Positions 8,139 to 16,694 of a stretch of DNA of 64,000 bases are shown in pieces. The position numbers were made by a program, and so were the translations under genes. Source of the DNA: Clostridium_AD sp964467165 (GTDB taxonomy: Bacteria; Bacillota; Clostridia; Clostridiales; Clostridiaceae); contig CAYXOL010000019.1 of assembly GCA_964467165.1 (NCBI GenBank), positions 14,245 through 78,244 of the forward strand, in the 5' to 3' direction. The notes below the pieces were generated by a model. The model worked only from the letters and a program-made list of their open reading frames with translations. It made no database searches and was not told the origin of the DNA. Each line of letters opens with the position of its first letter. The first letter of the stretch is position 1.

Positions 8139-8834
8139 ATGAATAAACTAATTGATAGCTTAACTCAATGTATTTTATTTGAGGGTTTAACCCTTGCTGA
8201 GCTAGAAAATTTAATCCTTAATATAAATTATTCCGTCTCCGATAATTGTAAAGACTGCGTTGAATGCCGCACTTGCATGGTGGCCATAGAGGGGGATATC
8301 TGCCATTCACTTGGCATTGTCATTCAAGGTGAACTTGAAGTACAGAAACATTATGCCAGTGGAAAGGTAGTTACACTGGCGAAATTAAATAAGGGGAAAA
8401 CATTTGGTGAAGCAATTGCTTTTTCAGAAACAAATGTATACCCAGCTACTATAGTATCTTCTAAAGGTTCAATTATACTTTATATTTCAAAAAAAGATAT
8501 TATAGCCATGTGTAGCTCCTACCCCAAAGTACTAAATAACTTTATGCAATTATTATCAAGTAAAATTCTTTTATTAAATAGAAAAATTAAAGAACTATCT
8601 TTTGAAACACTAAGACAAAAAATATCTAATTACATACTCAGTCAATATGAAATTCAAAAAACCACAAGCATAACCATTCCTATGTCTAGAAAAAGTCTTG
8701 CCGAGCATCTCGGCGTTCAAAGACCATCACTTTCAAGGGAGTTCGTCAATATGAAAACAGATGGTTTAATAGATTTCAATAAGAGTCTAGTCCAAATAAA
8801 AGATTTGGAGAAACTTAAGGATATATTAGTATAA
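8139..8834 (+). CDS. Crp/Fnr family transcription regulator with inserted Cys cluster
   Basis: A 231-residue regulator: an N-terminal cyclic-nucleotide-binding-like beta-roll (about 15-130), a dimer helix (about 135-165), and a C-terminal winged helix with MSRKSLAEHLGVQRPSLSRE as its recognition element. The beta-roll contains Cys37, Cys40, Cys43 and Cys46 in CxxCxxCxxC spacing, plus Cys11 and Cys55. Ordinary Crp/Fnr members lack this insert. By analogy with FNR it could bind an Fe-S cluster and sense oxygen or redox state, but this is inference. The ribosome site is GAAGGTG. It has its own promoter and operator-like palindrome and faces a ferredoxin gene. Confidence 0.85.
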   Translation: MNKLIDSLTQCILFEGLTLAELENLILNINYSVSDNCKDCVECRTCMVAIEGDICHSLGIVIQGELEVQKHYASGKVVTLAKLNKGKTFGEAIAFSETNVYPATIVSSKGSIILYISKKDIIAMCSSYPKVLNNFMQLLSSKILLLNRKIKELSFETLRQKISNYILSQYEIQKTTSITIPMSRKSLAEHLGVQRPSLSREFVNMKTDGLIDFNKSLVQIKDLEKLKDILV

Positions 8835-8878
8835 CTTTATACAAAATGCATTTTTTTATTGCAAATATTAAATTTTAC

Positions 8879-8907
8879 TTGATAATAGTTATCCATTCGT
8901 GTATAGT
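8879..8907 (+). promoter_or_regulatory. Promoter of the rubrerythrin gene with overlapping palindrome
   Basis: TTGATA (8879-8884), 17 bp, TATAGT (8902-8907). The -35 overlaps the short palindrome GATAATAGTTATC (8881-8893), similar in half-sites (GATAA/TTATC) to the longer one at 9004-9026. Such AT-rich dyads resemble Fur/PerR-family boxes. Confidence 0.5.
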
Positions 8908-9003
8908 TTATATTATAGGGATTTAGATTATAAATTTCCTACCTAATCAGATAATAATATTACTTATACTAATCATTACCTGACACAATAGAACTACAAG
9001 AGA

Positions 9004-9026
9004 GATAACAATTAATAATTGTTATC
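9004..9026. promoter_or_regulatory. Dyad GATAACAATT-AAT-AATTGTTATC before rubrerythrin
   Basis: Perfect 10-bp arms with a 3-base centre, 32 bp before the rubrerythrin start. In C. acetobutylicum reverse rubrerythrins are known PerR targets. This site could be a PerR-type operator or a leader hairpin in the mRNA; the sequence alone does not decide. Confidence 0.45.
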
Positions 9027-9058
9027 TACTCCAGCCAACTACAAGGGGGAAAATAAAA

Positions 9059-9604
9059 ATGAAAAAATTTGTTTGTACAGTATGTGGATATATCCACGAA
9101 GGTGACTTTGCACCTGATGTTTGCCCAGTTTGCGGCGCAAAAAGTGATAAATTTGTTGAACAAAATGAAGATGATATGTCTTGGGCAGATGAACATAAAA
9201 TCGGAGTTGCTAAAGATGCAAGTCCAGAAGTTTTAGAAGCATTAAGAGCTAATTTTGTTGGGGAATGTACTGAAGTTGGTATGTATCTAGCAATGAGCCG
9301 TCAAGCCGATAGGGAAGGATTCCCAGAAGTTGCAGCAGCTTATAAGCGAATAGCTTTTGAGGAAGCCGATCACGCTTCAAAATTTGCAGAGCTTCTTGGA
9401 GAAGTAGTAACATCTGATACTAAGAAAAACCTTGAAATGAGAGTTGCTGCTGAACATGGCGCTTGCCAAGGTAAAAAAGACCTAGCTACTTTAGCTAAGA
9501 AACTTAACTATGATGCAATTCACGATACAGTACACGAAATGTGTAAAGATGAAGCACGTCACGGTTCTGCATTTAAGGGATTACTTAATAGATATTTTCA
9601 ATAA
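9059..9604 (+). CDS. Reverse rubrerythrin
   Basis: A peroxide- and oxygen-detoxifying protein of anaerobes that reduces H2O2 or O2 to water with electrons from NADH via rubredoxin reductase. Domain order is reversed relative to classical rubrerythrin: a rubredoxin domain first (Cys6, Cys9, Cys22, Cys25), then a ferritin-like four-helix diiron domain. The diiron ligands appear as GECTEVG, EEADH, AAEHG and DEARHG. The length of 181 residues matches the C. acetobutylicum reverse rubrerythrins. The ribosome site is AAGGGGG. Two palindromes upstream suggest peroxide-responsive control. It is a single-gene unit ended by a strong terminator. Confidence 0.93.
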   Translation: MKKFVCTVCGYIHEGDFAPDVCPVCGAKSDKFVEQNEDDMSWADEHKIGVAKDASPEVLEALRANFVGECTEVGMYLAMSRQADREGFPEVAAAYKRIAFEEADHASKFAELLGEVVTSDTKKNLEMRVAAEHGACQGKKDLATLAKKLNYDAIHDTVHEMCKDEARHGSAFKGLLNRYFQ

Positions 9605-9614
9605 TATTAAATTA

Positions 9615-9674
9615 AGCAAAATCTAAAAAGCAACTTACAGATAATTTTCTGTAAGTTGCTTTTTAGATTTTGCT
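9615..9674. terminator. Bidirectional terminator with 26-bp perfect stem
   Basis: Arms 9615-9640 and 9649-9674 are perfect complements over 26 bp with an 8-base loop. Internal A5/T5 tracts give U-runs in both directions, so it serves the rubrerythrin gene (+) and upp (-). Confidence 0.9.
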
Positions 9675-9680
9675 AATTAA

Positions 9681-10310
9681 TTATTTAGTTCCAAATAATC
9701 TGTCTCCAGCATCTCCAAGGCCTGGTACTATATATCCTTTTTCATTTAATTTTTCATCAATTGAAGCTACATATATATCCACATCCGAGTGTTCATCCTG
9801 GATAGCCTTAATCCCCTCTGGTGCTGCTATAAGACACATGATTCTTATGTTTTTTGCTCCTCTTTTCTTAAGGGCTGAAATTGCATCTATCGCAGAACCT
9901 CCTGTAGCAATCATAGGATCTGTAATAATTACATCTCTTTCATTAATGTCCTGAGGTAATTTGCAGAAATACTCAACTGGTTGCAGTGTTTCCTCATTTC
10001 TATACATGCCTATATGACCAACTTTAGCTGCCGGTATAATTTTTAGCATGCCATCAACCATACCTAGCCCTGCTCTTAGTATTGGTACTATGGCCATTTT
10101 CTTTCCAGCTAAAACATTGCATTTAGTTATACAAATAGGAGTTTCAATTTCTATTTCTTCTAATTGTATATCCCGCGTAACCTCGTAAGCCATAAGCATT
10201 GCAACCTCTTGAACTAAGTCTCTAAAATCCTTTGAACCTGTGTTTTTGTCTCTTATGTATGCCAATTTGTGTTGTATAAGCGGGTGTGATATTTGTGTAA
10301 CTTTACTCAT
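9681..10310 (-). CDS. upp: Uracil phosphoribosyltransferase
   Basis: Pyrimidine salvage: uracil plus PRPP gives UMP. The PRPP loop ITDPMIATGGSA lies near residue 130, the flexible loop RAGLGMVDGM near residue 80, and the uracil-binding C-terminus GLGDAGDRLFGTK is complete. The start is ATG 10310 (MSKVTQISHP) behind GGAGGAAAAATAT, giving 209 residues, the usual size. rpiB ends 40 bp upstream, and the two probably form one transcript. Confidence 0.96.
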   Translation of the reverse strand: MSKVTQISHPLIQHKLAYIRDKNTGSKDFRDLVQEVAMLMAYEVTRDIQLEEIEIETPICITKCNVLAGKKMAIVPILRAGLGMVDGMLKIIPAAKVGHIGMYRNEETLQPVEYFCKLPQDINERDVIITDPMIATGGSAIDAISALKKRGAKNIRIMCLIAAPEGIKAIQDEHSDVDIYVASIDEKLNEKGYIVPGLGDAGDRLFGTK

Positions 10311-10350
10311 ATATTTTTCCTCCAATTATTTAATGATTTTGTTAAATTAT

Positions 10351-10800
10351 TTATTTTGAATATTTTTTCTCAATTTCTGTAATTTTATTAATTCTCTTTT
10401 GGTGTCTTTCTCCTTGAAACTTAGCACTTATAAAAGTATCTACGATATCTAGTGCTAATCCAATTCCAATAACCCTAGCGCCGAGAGTAAGAACATTAGC
10501 ATTATTGTGTTCTCTTGCAGCATGAGCACTAAAGGTGTCATGACATAGCGCAGCTCTTATGCCAGGCACCTTATTAGCAGCGATGCCTATCCCTATACCA
10601 GTTCCACATATTAATATCCCTAGTTCAAACTTTTCTTCTACTACACCCATGGCAACTTTCAATGCAAAGTCTGGATAATCACATGAATCCTCAGTATATG
10701 TACCGAAGTCTGTTATCTCAATATTTTTACTCTCCAAATGCATAATTATTTGCTTTTTAAACTCTAAACCACCATGATCACTACCCAATGCTATTTTCAT
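10351..10800 (-). CDS. rpiB: Ribose-5-phosphate isomerase B
   Basis: RpiB/LacAB family isomerase of the pentose phosphate pathway (ribulose-5-P to ribose-5-P). Signatures are MKIALGSDHGG at the N-terminus, the catalytic-Cys region GILICGTGIGIGIAANK, and the segment AREHNNANVLTLGAR. It has 149 residues, with ribosome site GGAGGTG. In Bacillus the same gene (ywlF) follows ywlE and ywlC; that synteny is kept here, but ywlE is decayed. Confidence 0.95.
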   Translation of the reverse strand: MKIALGSDHGGLEFKKQIIMHLESKNIEITDFGTYTEDSCDYPDFALKVAMGVVEEKFELGILICGTGIGIGIAANKVPGIRAALCHDTFSAHAAREHNNANVLTLGARVIGIGLALDIVDTFISAKFQGERHQKRINKITEIEKKYSK

Positions 10801-10877
10801 AGTAAAACACCTCCATGATATATTTTCTTATTATAGATATTATATTACAAAAAAGAAGATATCAGCATTTAAATAAA

Positions 10878-11075
10878 CTATTTAAATACCATTATCTTCC
10901 TTGTATTATTCCATAATAAGAATATATTATTCTTTAACCCATCAAAAAACTTTGAATAAATCGGAATACACGCAACACAGGGTTCAATATTATTTATAGC
11001 AAATAATTTATTGCAAACAGCTTCTATCATATAGCTTTTTCGCATTTCTTCATTATAAATATATAATATATCCAT
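10878..11075 (-). pseudogene. Degenerate low-molecular-weight phosphatase (YwlE-like) remnant
   Basis: A 65-residue reading frame in the place where other Firmicutes keep ywlE (protein-arginine or low-MW tyrosine phosphatase). The first residues MDILYIYNEEMRKSYMIEA align with the family's MNILFVCTGNTCRSPMAEA. The nucleophile cysteine of the C-x5-R loop is Tyr, and the phosphate-binding arginine is Lys. The rest is truncated; full proteins have about 150 residues, with the catalytic Asp near the end. The ribosome site CGAGGAGGAACT before ATG 11075 is still excellent, so the peptide may be translated. Alternative upstream ATG 11117 exists. It cannot be an active phosphatase of this class. Confidence 0.6.
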
Positions 11076-11171
11076 AGTTCCTCCTCGTATTCCTCTGGTT
11101 AGATAATAATTATCCATTATTATCCTCTTGAATTCCTCTAAAATTACGCCTAATATAAACTGTTATCTACA

Positions 11172-12218
11172 CTACACATAAATTATGTCAAAACCAGCCG
11201 ACTTCTTAAGTCTGTTCATTATAGCAACACCTATACCCTTTTCTTCAAAGGCTTCTGACAATATTAAATCCACATCTATAGCATCAAAGCTTCTTAAAAC
11301 TTCAAAAAGATTTCTTCCTACAGTATCTAGATGTTTCCTGCTACCCAAAGAAATAACAACGCCACAAGGATATTTGTCTTTAGTTTCATCTGTTGCCATA
11401 ATGGCTATTTTTTTCTTGCCTATACTATTCTGCACTATTTCATTGATTTTTGCAATAGTTTTTTCTAAATCTCCACATATAATTTTCACCGGGGCTTTCG
11501 GTGCATAGTGCCTATATTTCATACCAGGAGCTTTAGGCTTAAAATCATTCATAGGACTCGCCATTATATTTTTATCAATATATACTCCATCATCTATTTC
11601 TCTTAGCATTTCAAGGGTAATAGCGCCAGGTCTTAGTATACATATCGGTGTACAAGTACAATCCACTATGGTTGACTCGAGGCCTACCTCACTTTTATCT
11701 CCACCTAGAATATACTCAATCTTTCCGGTTAAATCCGCAATACAACTCTCAACCTCAGTAGGACTAGGTCTACCAGATATATTAGCTGAGGGAGCTGCGA
11801 TAGGGGTTCCTGCCGCCTCAATAAGTTTCCTTGCAATTAAGTTTGAAGGCATCCGTATACCCACAGTGTCTAGACCCGCACTTGTAATACTGGGAATCAA
11901 ATCAGACTTATTAAAAATCAATGTTATTGGTCCTGGCCAATATTTATTCATAATTTCCCTTGCAATAGTCGGTATTCCTTTAACTAAACCATCTATATCA
12001 AAATCAGCCACATGCACAATAAGTGGATTATCTTGTGGTCTTCCCTTAGCCTTAAAAATCTTTTCTACAGCAGCCTTATCTAGGGCATTCGCTCCAAGAC
12101 CGTAAACTGTCTCAGTAGGAAAAACAACTAATCCACCCTCAGCTATCACACTACCTGCTTCATTAATTATATTTTGCTTTATATCATTTTCGTCTAGTAT
12201 CGCTATCTTCGTTTTCAT
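11172..12218 (-). CDS. ywlC: Threonylcarbamoyl-AMP synthase (Sua5/YwlC type)
   Basis: Makes threonylcarbamoyl-AMP from threonine, bicarbonate and ATP for the t6A37 modification of ANN-decoding tRNAs. The YrdC domain (about 1-200) has VFPTETVYGLGANA, the nucleotide-binding KGRPQDNPL and SANISGRPSPT. A linker with PGMKYRHYAPKAPV leads to a C-terminal Sua5 domain (about 240-348), so this is the long two-domain form. The start is ATG 12218 behind AGAGGTG. It lies 15 bp downstream of the ZIP transporter gene. Confidence 0.93.
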   Translation of the reverse strand: MKTKIAILDENDIKQNIINEAGSVIAEGGLVVFPTETVYGLGANALDKAAVEKIFKAKGRPQDNPLIVHVADFDIDGLVKGIPTIAREIMNKYWPGPITLIFNKSDLIPSITSAGLDTVGIRMPSNLIARKLIEAAGTPIAAPSANISGRPSPTEVESCIADLTGKIEYILGGDKSEVGLESTIVDCTCTPICILRPGAITLEMLREIDDGVYIDKNIMASPMNDFKPKAPGMKYRHYAPKAPVKIICGDLEKTIAKINEIVQNSIGKKKIAIMATDETKDKYPCGVVISLGSRKHLDTVGRNLFEVLRSFDAIDVDLILSEAFEEKGIGVAIMNRLKKSAGFDIIYV

Positions 12219-12233
12219 TATTACACCTCTTTG

Positions 12234-12962
12234 TTAAAGCATATTAGTCATTATTAATCCAACTATTATGCCTAGTAATATTCCCAATGTATTTGTAATT
12301 CCAGGCCAAAGCTTTTTAGACTGCGGAAGCATCTCTCCATAAATAACATATAACATAACCCCAGAGGCAAAAGCTAGAGCGCCACCTAATATATTTATAG
12401 ATATGCTCCCAATATAAATTCCTACCCAGGCACCAATTGCAGTAGGTAGTGCCGTCAAAAATGCATAAAATAATATTTTCCCACTTCTTTCCCCTGAAAG
12501 CATCAGTGGTGCGGCAACGGCTAAACCCTCTGGCACATCATGGATTGCGATTATCACACTCATTTTAAGGCCTAAGTTTTCTCCATTAACAAACCCAAAT
12601 CCCATTAGTAAACCTTCTGGGAAGTTATGAAGCATTATTCCAATAGCAACCATAAATGCTACCTTTGTGTATTGAGAATTTGCATTACCACTGAGATTGC
12701 TAATTTTATCTATTATTACAACAATAAGAATTCCTAGCATTAAAAATAATATGGTTCCTAAAAGCCCCATTTTATCTGTGGCTTCTGGAATAAGTTCAAA
12801 AGCTACAATAGAAAGCATCAGTCCTGATGCAAAGCCTATGATATTTCCTAAAAATTTTCGGGAAGGTCTTTTTATAACAACACCTAAAACCGCCCCTAGC
12901 ATGGTACCAATTAATGCTATTACACCAGAAAATATGATTATCAAAACAATAGTACTATTCAA
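12234..12962 (-). CDS. ZIP family divalent metal transporter
   Basis: Membrane importer for zinc or related divalent metals. About eight hydrophobic segments occur in 242 residues. The two metal-binding helices are evident as MLHNFPEGLLMG and IAIHDVPEGLAVA (HNxPEG and HxxPEG), which place it near the ZupT/GufA branch. The start is probably TTG 12962 behind GGGGG. It is followed closely by ywlC, but no functional link is evident. Substrate is not determinable from sequence. Confidence 0.88.
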   Translation of the reverse strand: MNSTIVLIIIFSGVIALIGTMLGAVLGVVIKRPSRKFLGNIIGFASGLMLSIVAFELIPEATDKMGLLGTILFLMLGILIVVIIDKISNLSGNANSQYTKVAFMVAIGIMLHNFPEGLLMGFGFVNGENLGLKMSVIIAIHDVPEGLAVAAPLMLSGERSGKILFYAFLTALPTAIGAWVGIYIGSISINILGGALAFASGVMLYVIYGEMLPQSKKLWPGITNTLGILLGIIVGLIMTNML

Positions 12963-13088
12963 GTTTATACCCCCACTTCTATTGAATTATAATTATATCA
13001 ATTACAATTCCAACCGAGAATAAAGTATAAATGCATTTAAACACTCTACTTATTTCTCTATATATAATTTTATTCTCTCAGTAGGGGT

Positions 13089-13670
13089 TTATGCCTGTTC
13101 TCTATATTCTTTAATTTTCTCTATAGCATCACCTGAAAATACTGCATCAACACAAGCTCTATACAAGTCATTCAGCAAAATATATTTTTTAAATCCACCA
13201 TGTTTAATTATAATATAGAAATATGTTTCTTCTGGGTTGTCAATTTTAATCTCATTATACATCTTTGCTACATAAGGATGTGTTTTAAAAAAAATCATAT
13301 CTACGGTTTTGACTTTTTTGTTTCTAAATCTAGATTTCGTTATTATAATAATTTCTAAATTCTTACCTACATACTCAGTATGAACAAAAGCAACTTTTTC
13401 ACATATAATTATAAATTTAACTTTTAAGATTCCACACCATATAATAATTTTATAACCTTCTAATTCAAAATCTATATATTCCTCATTAAATCTAAGAATC
13501 ATAACAACAGCAATAAGAAGTTCATTGAGCACTAAATATACTGCTAGGAATATATTTATACTCTTTGAAGCTACTAACACAATAGGTAATAAAACAAAAA
13601 TAAAGCACATCGATAGCATAAACCTTTTATAAGTTTTTTTTTGCTTTCTGATGGCTTTATTTATATTCAT
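13089..13670 (-). CDS. Membrane protein of unknown function
   Basis: I do not recognise this gene. The 193 residues show a basic N-terminus, two adjacent membrane helices (about 18-38 and 43-62), and then a soluble beta-rich part (EYIDFELEGYKIIIWCGILK) that could be PH-like. The start is ATG 13670 behind AAAGGTGA; a GTG three codons earlier is less likely. It starts 15 bp after prfA and is probably cotranscribed with it. Confidence 0.6.
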   Translation of the reverse strand: MNINKAIRKQKKTYKRFMLSMCFIFVLLPIVLVASKSINIFLAVYLVLNELLIAVVMILRFNEEYIDFELEGYKIIIWCGILKVKFIIICEKVAFVHTEYVGKNLEIIIITKSRFRNKKVKTVDMIFFKTHPYVAKMYNEIKIDNPEETYFYIIIKHGGFKKYILLNDLYRACVDAVFSGDAIEKIKEYREQA

Positions 13671-13685
13671 TAGTCTCACCTTTCA

Positions 13686-14762
13686 CTACTCATTATTGCC
13701 CATAGCTTTCATCTTTTCTGCTTGATCAGCAGTTATTAAGGTATTCATCATTTCATCTATATCCCCATCAAGAAAAGAATCTAATCTATACAGCGTTAAA
13801 CCTATTCTATGATCAGTTACCCTTCCTTGTGGGTAGTTGTAAGTCCTTATTCGTTCACTTCTATCTCCAGTACCTACTTGACTCTTTCTATCTTCAGCTA
13901 TTCCCGCAGATCTTTCAGCTTCGGCCTTATCAAACAACCTAGATTTTAATATCTTCAGAGCTTTTTCCTTATTCTTTAACTGGGATTTCTCATCCTGGCA
14001 AGAAACTACAAGTCCTGTAGGCAAATGTGTCATTCTCACTGCTGAATCTGTTGTATTAACACATTGTCCTCCATTACCAGATGCTCTAAAAACATCTATC
14101 TTTAAATCATTAGCACTAACTTCTATATCTACATCATCAACCTCTGGCAAAACTGCAACCGTGGCAGTAGATGTGTGAATTCTCCCGCTAGACTCAGTAT
14201 CTGGAACCCTTTGAACTCTATGCACTCCACTTTCATATTTGAACTTACTATAAGTAGATTCACCTTTTACCATAAATACTACTTCTTTAAATCCACCGAT
14301 ATCTGTTTCATTAGCACTCATTACTTCGACTTTCCATCTATTACGCTCCGCATATCTTGTATACATTCTAAATAGATTCGCTGCAAATAATGCCGCTTCA
14401 TCCCCACCTGCTCCTGCTCTAATTTCAATAAACACGTTTTTATCATCATTGGGATCTTTCGGTAAAAGCAAAATCCTTAATTCTTCCTGCATAGTATCCT
14501 TAGTTAGAATCAAGTCTTTAATTTCATCCTGGATCATATCTTTCATTTCTTTATCTGATTCATCTTTAAGCATTTCTTTGTTTGTTTCTAAATCTTCTTT
14601 AGCTTTTTTATATATTCTATATTTCGTAACAACTATTTCTAATTCTGCATGCTCTCTGCAAAGTTTTTGCCATTCCTTTTGGTTAGCTATAACCAAGGGA
14701 TCACCAATTTTCATGGTAATTTCTTCATATTTACTTTCTGTAAAATCAAGTCTATCTAACAT
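13686..14762 (-). CDS. prfA: Peptide chain release factor 1
   Basis: Class I release factor that recognises UAA and UAG and hydrolyses peptidyl-tRNA. Domain 3 carries the universal GGQ loop in RASGNGGQCVNTTDSAVR; the PAT-type anticodon region lies in GRIHTSTATVAV. The start is ATG 14762 behind GGAGTG, giving 358 residues, the normal size. prmC, whose product methylates the GGQ glutamine, lies just upstream, a conserved pairing. Confidence 0.97.
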   Translation of the reverse strand: MLDRLDFTESKYEEITMKIGDPLVIANQKEWQKLCREHAELEIVVTKYRIYKKAKEDLETNKEMLKDESDKEMKDMIQDEIKDLILTKDTMQEELRILLLPKDPNDDKNVFIEIRAGAGGDEAALFAANLFRMYTRYAERNRWKVEVMSANETDIGGFKEVVFMVKGESTYSKFKYESGVHRVQRVPDTESSGRIHTSTATVAVLPEVDDVDIEVSANDLKIDVFRASGNGGQCVNTTDSAVRMTHLPTGLVVSCQDEKSQLKNKEKALKILKSRLFDKAEAERSAGIAEDRKSQVGTGDRSERIRTYNYPQGRVTDHRIGLTLYRLDSFLDGDIDEMMNTLITADQAEKMKAMGNNE

Positions 14763-14868
14763 TTTTATCACTCCGTATATATATTTTCACATCCTAATAG
14801 TATACCATAGTTATTTGCAACATACAAACCCGACTCAACTATAGTTTTATCCACTTTAGCCCTTTAAT

Positions 14869-15753
14869 TTAAAAAATGACCCCTCCTGCTACAGTGTGCG
14901 AGTCCATTAAGATACCTTTAATAACCCTATCATTTCCAGATAAATCTTTAATACATTCTATGCTGGTAAATCCTGATTTTAAAAGGATATCCTCAACTTC
15001 TTCTCTTTGATCATAGCCTATTTCAAAAGCTAAAAGCCCACCACTTTCTAGAATTTGTAAACTTTCGCTTGTAATTTTCCTGTAAAAATCCAAACCATCT
15101 TTTCCACCGCTAAGGGCAATGTGAGGCTCATAGTTTTTTACATCTTCCATCAATGTAGGTATAACCGCCTCTCTTATATATGGAGGATTAGAAACCACCA
15201 CTTGAAATTTCATATTCTTCTCTATAGCACTTTGCAATAAATCGCTCCACTGAACATCGACCCTGGTAGATAAATCAAATCTTTCTATGTTTAATTTTGC
15301 CACAGCTATTGCATCATAAGATATATCATAAAGAGATACCTTTACAGCCTTAACAAATTCAGCTATGGCAATGCCTATAGCTCCACTTCCACTACAAACA
15401 TCGCAAACTTTAGTATAGGCTTTTTTATTAATATGATTAATTACTTCTTCAACTAAAATTTCAGTATCAGGTCTTGGTATTAAAACTCCAGGCTTTACTA
15501 TTAAATTCATACCCATAAATTCACATTCTTCTAGAATATATTTTATAGGCATCTTTTTTTCCCTAAGTCTAATCAATTCTAAAAATTCATTTTCCTCTTG
15601 ATGGTTAAGCTGAAAACCTCTATTAAGCATTATGAACAATTTATCTACATTTAAAACTCTGCCTAGTAAAAGTTGTGAATCTAATAAATAGCTTTCAATC
15701 CCAACTTCTTTTAAAATCCCATAGGACTTAAGAAGTATTTCTCCTATATTCAT
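14869..15753 (-). CDS. prmC: Release factor glutamine N5-methyltransferase
   Basis: SAM-dependent methyltransferase that modifies the Gln of the GGQ motif in release factors. It has 294 residues: a helical N-terminal substrate domain, then a Rossmann methyltransferase fold with SAM motif VCDVCSGSGAIGIAIA and catalytic NPPY in VVSNPPYIRE. It is upstream of prfA with about a 100-bp gap and follows the DUF1385 gene, an arrangement seen in many clostridia. Confidence 0.95.
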   Translation of the reverse strand: MNIGEILLKSYGILKEVGIESYLLDSQLLLGRVLNVDKLFIMLNRGFQLNHQEENEFLELIRLREKKMPIKYILEECEFMGMNLIVKPGVLIPRPDTEILVEEVINHINKKAYTKVCDVCSGSGAIGIAIAEFVKAVKVSLYDISYDAIAVAKLNIERFDLSTRVDVQWSDLLQSAIEKNMKFQVVVSNPPYIREAVIPTLMEDVKNYEPHIALSGGKDGLDFYRKITSESLQILESGGLLAFEIGYDQREEVEDILLKSGFTSIECIKDLSGNDRVIKGILMDSHTVAGGVIF

Positions 15754-15783
15754 AGCTTGTCACCACCCTTCGTAATCACCGTT

Positions 15784-16692
15784 TTAATTCTCCTCAATGC
15801 CCTCAGCTACTTTAAGAGCTTTTATCGCCACTTCCAGCTGATGCAAATCCGGTTCTCTTGTTGTTAAATTCTGCAGTTTAAGCCCCGGATAAGAAAGAAT
15901 TTTAGCTAAAGCTCCCTCACTTTTACCCATCCACTTAATAATTTCATAGCTTACTCCTGAAATTAGTGGAAGAAGTACGATCCTATACATTACTCTCTCC
16001 CAAATTGAATTCCAACCAGTTAGAGAGAACACTATTATACTAACTATCATAACTAGAAATAAAAAATTTGTTCCACATCTGGGATGTAACCTTCCAAATT
16101 TCGCTGCATTCTCTGGAGTTAATTCAACATGGTTTTCATAACAAAATATAGTTTTATGTTCTGCACCATGATACTCATACACTCTCTTAATATCCTCCAT
16201 TTTGCCTATAAGATACACATATAATAGAAATATTAAGACTCTAATAATTCCTTCTACAATATTCATACCCATGGTACTTGTCCCCATTTTACTAAAAACA
16301 TTAGCTACTAGGGTTGGTAAAATAAAAAATAACCCTACAGATATAATTAGCGAAATAACAAGCGACACGCCCATAATTATATCATTGCTTTTTTCTTTAA
16401 ATATTTTTTTTATAAGTTTATCTAATTTTGAGGGCTCGCCCTCTTCTTCGAAAAAAGAAGCTGAATAATTCAAAGTTTGCACACCTATAACCAAAGACTC
16501 AATCAGCGAAATAAACCCTCTTATTATTGGAAGTCCTAATAATTTATTCTTTTTAGTATAAGAAGTATAACTTTTTTTCTCTACTACAATTTCCCCTTGC
16601 TCCGTTCTCACTGCGGTAGCAATGCCCGCACTTCCACGCATCATAACTCCTTCAATTACAGCTTGGCCCCCAACATTAATATTTTTAGCCAT
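15784..16692 (-). CDS. DUF1385 (YqhQ-like) membrane protein
   Basis: A 302-residue integral membrane protein of the DUF1385 family. It opens with GGQAVIEGVMMRG, the family's signature, and has about four to five hydrophobic helices and the polar motif EYHGAEHKTIFCYE with conserved His/Glu that could bind metal. The ribosome site is AAGGGGTG before ATG 16692. It sits between tdk and prmC, 2 bp after tdk. The family's biochemical role is unknown to me. Confidence 0.88.
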   Translation of the reverse strand: MAKNINVGGQAVIEGVMMRGSAGIATAVRTEQGEIVVEKKSYTSYTKKNKLLGLPIIRGFISLIESLVIGVQTLNYSASFFEEEGEPSKLDKLIKKIFKEKSNDIIMGVSLVISLIISVGLFFILPTLVANVFSKMGTSTMGMNIVEGIIRVLIFLLYVYLIGKMEDIKRVYEYHGAEHKTIFCYENHVELTPENAAKFGRLHPRCGTNFLFLVMIVSIIVFSLTGWNSIWERVMYRIVLLPLISGVSYEIIKWMGKSEGALAKILSYPGLKLQNLTTREPDLHQLEVAIKALKVAEGIEEN

Positions 16693-16694
16693 AG

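Noticed and set aside
11185..12105. Plus-strand open frames of 107-145 codons inside ywlC
   Set aside because: They have no ribosome site, and the minus-strand protein has clear family motifs across the same region. They are shadow frames.
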